In this document: in pieces, positions 7,645 through 12,014 of the stretch
Layout of the letters: each line of letters opens with the position of its first letter
Numbering within the stretch: position 1 is the stretch's first letter
Origin: an uncultured Bacilli bacterium
GTDB lineage: Bacteria; Bacillota_I; Bacilli_A; RF39; UBA660
Length of the DNA: 12,014 nucleotides
Reading direction: 5' to 3'
Assembly (NCBI GenBank): GCA_944372315.1
Contig: CALVYX010000020.1
Span: 1-12,014, forward strand
Position numbers and translations under genes: made by a program
Notes under the pieces: generated by a model
Told to the model about the DNA's origin: nothing
What the model saw: only the letters and a program-made list of their open reading frames with translations
Database searches by the model: none

Positions 7645-9273
7645 ATGGAAAAAGTATATGTTTTTGGTCACAAGAAACCAGATACCGATTCAGTAGTAGC
7701 AGCGATTACAGCATCTTATTATATGAATCAAATTCATAAAAATTATAAAGCTTCTCCCAGAGTTTTAGGACATTTAAATAACGAAACTAAATTTGTATTA
7801 GATTATTTTAAAGTAGCTCATCCAAAATATTTAAATGATGTTAGATTGCAAATTAGAGATGTGAATTATAAGAAGAATTTTTTTGTTAATGAACATGCAT
7901 CCATTATGGAAAGTTATAACTTAATGTTAGAAAATAGTGCTAGTGGAATACCTATTGTGGATAGTAATCAAAAATTACTTGGTATTATTACTTTAAAAGA
8001 AATAGCAAGAGAATTAATTGATGGTGATTTTAAGAAGTTGCATACTTCTTATGATAATATTTTAAAAACATTAAAAGGACGCGAAGTATTACGATTTGAT
8101 GATAATATAGATGCTTCTATCATGGCAGCGTCTTATCGTAGTACAACTTTTGTTAATAATGTTACTCTAGATAATAGTAAAGCATTAATTGTAGGAGATC
8201 GTCATAGTATTATTGAATATGCGGTCTTATCAAAAGTAAAATTAATTATTGTAGTTGGCAATGGAGAAATTAAATTAAGTCATTTAAAACTAGCTAAAGA
8301 AAATAAAGTTAACATTATAAAAAGTCCACTTAGTACTTTTGAAGTTACTAAATTAATTAGTATGAGTAATTATGTTAATACTATAAATATGAGTACGAAT
8401 CCTATTACTTTTAATATTTTTGATTATTTAAGTGATTTTAACGAAATATCTAGTAAAGTAAAACATACCAATTATCCTATTGTTGATAAAGAAAATAAAT
8501 GTTTAGGTATGCTTAGAATTAATGATGCAGTTGATCGCAAGAAAAAGAAGGTAATTTTGGTTGATCATAATGAGGAGTCGCAAAGTGTGGATGGATTAGA
8601 TGAAGCAGAAATAATTGAGATAATTGATCACCATAGATTAGGTACTATCGCTACTACATTACCAATTAATTTTAGAAATATGGCAGTAGGAAGTACTAAT
8701 ACTATTCTTTATTTAATGTACAAAGAACGTGGTCTAGAAATACCAAAAGATATCGCAGGAATTATGTTATCAGCAATTATATCTGATACACTTTTATTAA
8801 AAAGTCCTACAACTACTAAAGTAGATCGTGAAGCTGTATTATCACTTGCTAATTATTTAGAAATTGATTATAAAAAATATGGAATTGAAATGTTTGAAGC
8901 GGGATCTGAACTTAAATATAAAACAAAAGAAGAAATTATTTATCACGATTTTAAATTATTCCATGTAAATGATGAACAAATAGGAGTAGGTCAAATATTT
9001 ACTACAAGTTTTGATTATAAAGAACAAGACATTGTAGAATATCAAAAATTATTAGATAATATATCCATGAATAATAACTATGTAGTAGTAGCGTTATTTA
9101 TAACGGATATTATTAGAAATGGTTCTTATATTATTTATAATACGAAAGCTAAGTCAATTATGAGTGATGCTTTTGATATGGAAGATATCAAACAAGGAGC
9201 CTTTTTACAAGATGTGGTATCTAGAAAGAAACAAATGATTCCACAAATGATCGAAGTGTTAGAAGATAAATAA
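7645..9273 (+). CDS. ppaC: Manganese-dependent inorganic pyrophosphatase (family II) with CBS-DRTGG-CBS regulatory insert
   Basis: This DHH-family enzyme hydrolyses pyrophosphate to two phosphates in the cytoplasm, pulling biosynthetic reactions forward. It has 542 residues, close to known CBS-type enzymes (about 550) and far longer than the plain form (about 310). Metal ligands are visible in VFGHKKPDTDS (His9, Asp13, Asp15), VDHNE (Asp307, His308) and DHH (328-330). The C-terminal DHHA2 domain carries the substrate-binding SRKKQ motif (Arg527 to Gln530). The insert splits the DHH domain: a CBS motif at about 70-125 (GIPIVDSNQKLLGIIT), a DRTGG domain at about 140-245 (GDRHSIIEYAV near 184), and a second CBS motif at about 250-300 (YPIVDKENKCLGMLRI). 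In characterised relatives this insert binds AMP, ADP or diadenosine polyphosphates and tunes activity; the same is inferred here. It is a single-gene unit with its own promoter and terminator. I counted no Trp in it. The symbol is by family. Confidence 0.95.
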   Translation: MEKVYVFGHKKPDTDSVVAAITASYYMNQIHKNYKASPRVLGHLNNETKFVLDYFKVAHPKYLNDVRLQIRDVNYKKNFFVNEHASIMESYNLMLENSASGIPIVDSNQKLLGIITLKEIARELIDGDFKKLHTSYDNILKTLKGREVLRFDDNIDASIMAASYRSTTFVNNVTLDNSKALIVGDRHSIIEYAVLSKVKLIIVVGNGEIKLSHLKLAKENKVNIIKSPLSTFEVTKLISMSNYVNTINMSTNPITFNIFDYLSDFNEISSKVKHTNYPIVDKENKCLGMLRINDAVDRKKKKVILVDHNEESQSVDGLDEAEIIEIIDHHRLGTIATTLPINFRNMAVGSTNTILYLMYKERGLEIPKDIAGIMLSAIISDTLLLKSPTTTKVDREAVLSLANYLEIDYKKYGIEMFEAGSELKYKTKEEIIYHDFKLFHVNDEQIGVGQIFTTSFDYKEQDIVEYQKLLDNISMNNNYVVVALFITDIIRNGSYIIYNTKAKSIMSDAFDMEDIKQGAFLQDVVSRKKQMIPQMIEVLEDK

Positions 9274-9274
9274 T

Positions 9275-9320
9275 AAAAATATGCAAAAACTTAACAGTTG
9301 AAAGTTTATTGCATATTTTT
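9275..9320. terminator. Bidirectional terminator between convergent genes
   Basis: AAAAATATGCAA (9275-9286) pairs perfectly with TTGCATATTTTT (9309-9320). The stem continues inward as AAACTT (9287-9292) with AAGTTT (9302-9307), with one bulged A at 9308 and a 9-base loop. Each strand ends in a run of T, so the hairpin can terminate both the pyrophosphatase gene and the minus-strand yqfQ-like gene, which ends at 9323. Confidence 0.88.
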
Positions 9321-9322
9321 TA

Positions 9323-9652
9323 TTATAAAAAGAAATTAGGTCTATTATCATCAGTGCTTATATTATTATTTTGATAATTATTATTATAGTTTGTCTTATT
9401 TGTAGTTTTTACTTTTTCCCCTTTATCATCATCTTTTATAGCACCAATTATTCTAAAGACCGTTTTAGTATTATTCCAAATAGGTTTTATTTGATAAAAA
9501 ACAGGAATTGCTTGGTTAATAATATTAAGTGTTTTTTGAGTATTATTTAAAATACCAGACCAATTGAATTTTCCTCTTAAAGATGAGAATAATCCAGGTC
9601 TATAACCATAATTTTGATAAGGATAGAACCCATTAAGACCATTATTAAACAC
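9323..9652 (-). CDS. Small YqfQ/VrrA-like protein, GTG start
   Basis: This protein of 109 residues is on the minus strand. The frame is open much further upstream, to 10024, but that part runs antisense through pilC. The start was chosen at the GTG at 9652 because AAAGGAGG (complement of about 9661-9668) precedes it with a GGAGG-to-start gap of 8 bases, and a TATAAT box lies just upstream. The N-terminal part is rich in Asn, Gly, Tyr and Pro (NGLNGFYPYQNYGYRPG). The middle, FNWSGILNNTQKTLNIINQ followed by IPVFYQIKPIWNNTKTVFRI, closely recalls the YqfQ (VrrA) family of Bacilli as I remember it. The tail is low-complexity Asn/Lys/Asp and likely disordered. There is no signal peptide. YqfQ proteins have no firmly known biochemical role, so none is proposed. 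It is convergent with the pyrophosphatase gene and divergent from pilC. Stop codon TAA. Confidence 0.78.
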   Translation of the reverse strand: MFNNGLNGFYPYQNYGYRPGLFSSLRGKFNWSGILNNTQKTLNIINQAIPVFYQIKPIWNNTKTVFRIIGAIKDDDKGEKVKTTNKTNYNNNYQNNNISTDDNRPNFFL

Positions 9653-9673
9653 GATACCTTCCTCCTTTACACT

Positions 9674-9702
9674 ATTATATGAATTGAAATAAAAAATGTT
9701 TA
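9674..9702 (-). promoter_or_regulatory. Promoter of the yqfQ-like gene (minus strand)
   Basis: Read on the minus strand, a perfect TATAAT (complement of 9674-9679) lies 17 bases from TAAACA (complement of 9697-9702), a 4-of-6 match to the -35 box. The start of transcription would be near 9667. Its -35 region overlaps that of the pilC promoter. Confidence 0.55.
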
Positions 9703-9727
9703 AAATTCTAAAGAGGTATGCTATAAT
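9699..9727 (+). promoter_or_regulatory. Extended -10 promoter of pilC-pilD
   Basis: A perfect TATAAT (9722-9727) is preceded by TGC (9719-9721), giving the extended -10 form TGnTATAAT. A weak -35, TTTAAA (9699-9704), is 17 bases upstream. Transcription should start near 9734. That excludes the upstream ATG at 9696 as the pilC start. Confidence 0.7.
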
Positions 9728-9744
9728 CTTAATAGAATATGCTA

Positions 9745-9751
9745 AGAGGGG
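9745..9751 (+). promoter_or_regulatory. Ribosome-binding site of pilC
   Basis: AGAGGGG lies 7 bases before the ATG at 9759. Together with the promoter at 9722-9727 it fixes the start, as the in-frame ATG at 9696 lies upstream of the -10 box. Confidence 0.7.
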
Positions 9752-9758
9752 ATTGCTA

Positions 9759-11183
9759 ATGAAAAAAATCTTAATGTTTCCGATTACAATTTTAATATAT
9801 GCTAAAAAAGGTTTTAAATATCTTTTCGGTGGCGGAGTAGGAGGGTTAAAAGATGCTCCTAAAGAGAAAAAATTAGAGGGTGCTGAACTAGATAGAGAAT
9901 TAGCAAGAGTAAAAGCAGAAAGTACAGAATTTAAACGTGAAGATGTTGAGGAAGAATTAAGAAAAAATAGACCTAAGTTACTTTCATTTAGATATGTAGT
10001 AAGAGGAAGAAATGGCAATATCATTAAAGGAATTTTTGATGCAGAAGACCAAGATGCAGTTAGGATCTTTTTAACTAATGAAGGCTATGAAATTATTAGT
10101 ATTAAACAAAGATCAAAATGGGATGTTGATGTTAATATTGGTGGTAACAAAATTAGTAGAAGTGATCTATCTTTTTCACTTACGCAACTTGCAACTTATA
10201 TAAGAGCAGGGATTCCATTAATCGATTCCATGCGTATTTTAGCGAGGCAAACATCTAAAGCACAATTACGTAGAATTTATGATCGTGTGGTATATGAGTT
10301 AGTAATAGGATGTAATTTTTCTACGGCTTTACAACGTCAAGGTGATGCTTTTCCCAGATTATTAATCAACATGGTAAAAACTTCGGAAATGACTGGAGAT
10401 TTAGCTGGTACTTTGGATGAAATGGCCGATTATTATACACAAATAGAGCGATCAAGAAAGCAAATGTTATCGGCTCTTATTTATCCGGCAGTAATTTTTA
10501 CAGTTGCAGTTGGTGCAGTTATTTTCATTGTTATGTATGTAGTACCACAATTTGTTGATATGTTTGCCAGTAACAATGCAGAATTACCTTGGATTACAGT
10601 ATTTATTATTAATCTTAGTAATTTTCTAGCAAATTATTGGTGGGCTTTAGCGTTAGGTATATTAGTAGTTTTAATAGTTTATCATTGGTCTTTTAAAAAT
10701 ATTAGAGCGTTTAGGAAGACTATGCAAACTTTTTATATGAAATTACCTATTATTGGTAATGTTATCATCTATAATGAAGTAGCTAACTTAACAAGAACTT
10801 TTGCTTCACTTTTAAATCATAGTGTTTTTATAACTGATAGTATGGAAATATTAAGTCAGATATCGGATAATGAAATTTATAAAGGAATCATTAATCGTAC
10901 TTTAATAGGACTTAGTAAAGGTGCTAAAATAAGTGAAACATTTAGAGGTGAATGGGCTTTCCCAGTTGTTGCTTATGAAATGTTAGTAACAGGTGAATCG
11001 ACTGGACAACTTGCACTAATGATGGAAAAAGTTGCAGAACATTACCAATCATTACATGCAAATGCAGTAACAACTATTAAAAGTTTAATTGAGCCAATTA
11101 TTATTTGTTTCTTAGCTGTAGCAGTAGGATTTATTATCATGTCAATCATTTTACCAATGTTTGATTTATATGGACAATTATAG
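9759..11183 (+). CDS. pilC: Type IV pilus / type II secretion inner-membrane platform protein (PilC/GspF family)
   Basis: PilC is the polytopic platform on which the assembly ATPase acts to polymerise pilins at the membrane. The protein has 474 residues. The usual family start is seen only at about residue 77 (FRYVVRGRNGNIIKGIFDA). The first T2SSF domain (about 125-265) has LTQLATYIRAGIPLIDSM and KTSEMTGDLAGTLDEMA, followed by a membrane helix at about 240-262. A second helix lies near 285-310. The second T2SSF domain (about 335-470) has EVANLTRTFASLLNHSV and VTGESTGQLALMMEKVAEH and ends in a third helix. The odd part is the N-terminal extension of about 75 residues: a short hydrophobic stretch (5-16), a Gly-rich turn (24-29) and a highly charged segment (31-72). 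The start is supported by promoter and ribosome-binding site. The gene pairs with pilD, 8 bases downstream. No assembly ATPase lies upstream, which is unusual for pil operons. Competence pseudopilus and secretion roles remain possible. Confidence 0.93.
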   Translation: MKKILMFPITILIYAKKGFKYLFGGGVGGLKDAPKEKKLEGAELDRELARVKAESTEFKREDVEEELRKNRPKLLSFRYVVRGRNGNIIKGIFDAEDQDAVRIFLTNEGYEIISIKQRSKWDVDVNIGGNKISRSDLSFSLTQLATYIRAGIPLIDSMRILARQTSKAQLRRIYDRVVYELVIGCNFSTALQRQGDAFPRLLINMVKTSEMTGDLAGTLDEMADYYTQIERSRKQMLSALIYPAVIFTVAVGAVIFIVMYVVPQFVDMFASNNAELPWITVFIINLSNFLANYWWALALGILVVLIVYHWSFKNIRAFRKTMQTFYMKLPIIGNVIIYNEVANLTRTFASLLNHSVFITDSMEILSQISDNEIYKGIINRTLIGLSKGAKISETFRGEWAFPVVAYEMLVTGESTGQLALMMEKVAEHYQSLHANAVTTIKSLIEPIIICFLAVAVGFIIMSIILPMFDLYGQL

Positions 11184-11191
11184 GAGTAGTT

Positions 11192-11953
11192 ATGAGGATA
11201 TTGTTTACAGTATTTATGTGGATTATGGGAAGTGTTTTTGGATCATTTTTTAATGTCGTAGGATATAGAATACCAAAAAATCTTTCCATAGTAAGTCCAG
11301 GTTCCTTTTGTCCTAAATGTAATCACCAATTAAAATGGTATGAATTAATTCCTATTGTATCTTATATTGTTCAAGGTGGTAAATGCCGAAGTTGTCACGA
11401 AAGAATATCAGTAATATATCCGATGATCGAAATAACAACGGCTATATTATTTTCTACCTCGTATTTTGTTTTTGGATTTAGTTATGAATTAATCATTGCT
11501 CTTATTGTTGCATCATTTTTAGTAATTGTAATAGTGAGTGATATTAATTATTTGATTATTCCAGATGAAGTAACGTTCTTTTTTTGCATTTTAATGTTTG
11601 TAGTTAAATTAGCTGGGGAAGGAATCAAAGGTTCTATTGAAGCACTTTTGTCAGGATTATTTTTATTCTTATTAATGTATGTCATTATGTTATTAGGTAA
11701 TATCATTTTTAAAAAAGAAAGTCTTGGTGGAGGAGACGTTAAATTAATGTTTTTTGTAGGAATTACTATTGGACCTATTTTGGGAGCATTTTCTATTTTC
11801 TTATCATCCTTAATTGCGCTTCCATTATCCTTAATTGTTTATTTAAAAAATAAAGATAATGTGATTCCATTTGGACCATTTATTTTAATTGCTACTTTTG
11901 CATTAATATTATTTAGTATAGATTATAATAGCGTATTATCGTTATTTACTTAA
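11192..11953 (+). CDS. pilD: Prepilin peptidase / N-methyltransferase (type 4 prepilin peptidase)
   Basis: This integral-membrane aspartic protease cuts prepilins at their short leader and methylates the new N-terminus. The protein has 253 residues, a normal length. After an N-terminal membrane helix with GSFFNVVGYRIP (17-28), the methylase loop carries two CxxC pairs (Cys40/Cys43 and Cys65/Cys68), a zinc site usual in the bifunctional form. The peptidase aspartates are Asp117 in SDINYLIIPDE and Asp182 in GGGDVKL (the GxGD motif). About seven further hydrophobic segments fill the rest. The ribosome-binding site AGGAG (11182-11186) overlaps the pilC stop, and the ATG follows 5 bases later, so pilC and pilD are co-transcribed and probably coupled. 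Its presence implies that prepilin substrates are encoded in this genome, though none is in the window. Homologues include ComC and PilD, and the sequence alone does not separate competence from pilus use. Confidence 0.95.
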   Translation: MRILFTVFMWIMGSVFGSFFNVVGYRIPKNLSIVSPGSFCPKCNHQLKWYELIPIVSYIVQGGKCRSCHERISVIYPMIEITTAILFSTSYFVFGFSYELIIALIVASFLVIVIVSDINYLIIPDEVTFFFCILMFVVKLAGEGIKGSIEALLSGLFLFLLMYVIMLLGNIIFKKESLGGGDVKLMFFVGITIGPILGAFSIFLSSLIALPLSLIVYLKNKDNVIPFGPFILIATFALILFSIDYNSVLSLFT

Positions 11954-11977
11954 AAGATCTTGGAGATCTTTTTTTTT
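11952..11977 (+). terminator. Strong intrinsic terminator of the pilC-pilD operon
   Basis: A perfect 9-bp stem, AAAAGATCT (11952-11960) with AGATCTTTT (11964-11972), has a 3-base loop TGG and continues into a T-run to 11977. It starts at the pilD stop codon. Confidence 0.9.
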
Positions 11978-11979
11978 AA

Positions 11980-12001
11980 TGATATAATTTCTATATGGTG
12001 G
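11980..12001 (+). promoter_or_regulatory. Extended -10 promoter and ribosome-binding site for the next gene
   Basis: TGATATAAT (11980-11988) is an extended -10 box. A poor -35 candidate, TTGGAG at 11960-11965, would be 17 bases upstream inside the terminator hairpin. TGGTGG (11996-12001) is a likely ribosome-binding site. The leader would be only about a dozen bases long. Confidence 0.5.
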
Positions 12002-12006
12002 TTCAA

Positions 12007-12014
12007 ATGATGGA
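12007..12014 (+). CDS. Start of a further gene, cut by the window end
   Basis: Two consecutive ATG codons (12007 and 12010) follow the putative ribosome-binding site by 5 and 8 bases. Only two or three codons are visible, so the product cannot be told. Its position right after pilC-pilD makes a pilin or other pilus part worth looking for, but nothing in the visible bases shows this. Confidence 0.4.

Noticed and set aside
9696..9758. ATG at 9696 as the pilC start
   Set aside because: The -10 box TATAAT (9722-9727) lies downstream of it, and the good ribosome-binding site points to 9759.
9653..10024. Minus-strand open frame upstream of the yqfQ-like GTG
   Set aside because: It is antisense to the start of pilC and to the promoters, with Ser/Phe/Pro-rich sequence of shadow type.
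1..12014. Mycoplasma-type genetic code (TGA = Trp) for the whole window
   Set aside because: All counted Trp codons are TGG and every long gene is intact when TGA is read as stop; one TGA at 6069 is not enough to call a reassignment.
1..12014. A new defence, toxin or mobile system
   Set aside because: All genes but the surface protein fall into known families. I see no transposase, integrase, inverted-repeat borders, CRISPR repeats or toxin-antitoxin pair.

Overview
The window is very AT-rich (I judge it well under 35% GC by eye) and densely packed. Ribosome-binding sites of the AGGAGG type are strong, promoters have vegetative TTGACA/TATAAT boxes, and terminators are short AT-rich hairpins. 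The gene content (addB-addA, a VanY-type peptidase, a CBS-domain family II pyrophosphatase, a YqfQ-like protein, and PilC/PilD) points to a low-GC Bacilli lineage. An uncultured gut RF39- or Mollicutes-related bacterium is my best guess, but this is inference and not established by any marker gene. CGA and AGG appear to be read as Arg in conserved positions. All 19 Trp codons I counted in the called genes are TGG, so the code looks standard, apart from one puzzling in-frame TGA.

Layout. (1) Positions 1-5944, plus strand: the 3' part of addB (cut by the window edge), then addA and a vanY-like D,D-carboxypeptidase. Each start codon overlaps the end of the preceding gene, so this is a tight, translationally coupled operon. 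(2) Positions 5976-7544: a single-gene unit with a near-consensus promoter, an exported or surface protein and a perfect hairpin terminator. Its best start, at 6039, is separated from the main reading frame by one TGA codon. (3) Positions 7588-9320: a promoter, a regulated manganese-dependent inorganic pyrophosphatase, and a terminator that works in both directions. (4) Positions 9323-9652, minus strand: a small YqfQ/VrrA-like protein with a GTG start, convergent with the pyrophosphatase. (5) Positions 9699-11977, plus strand: a pilC-pilD pair (type IV pilus or competence-type secretion) divergent from the yqfQ-like gene, ending at a strong terminator. (6) Positions 11980-12014: the promoter, ribosome-binding site and first codons of another gene.

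How the genes work together. AddA and AddB form the helicase-nuclease that resects double-strand breaks for RecA-dependent repair. PilC is the inner-membrane platform of a type IV pilus-like machine, and PilD cleaves and methylates its prepilins. No pilin or assembly ATPase lies in the window, so those parts must be elsewhere, perhaps just downstream. The pyrophosphatase is housekeeping, with adenine-nucleotide control expected. The carboxypeptidase and the surface protein relate to the cell envelope. I found no mobile element, CRISPR array, RNA gene or recognisable new defence system. No gene-free stretch exceeds about 110 bases.
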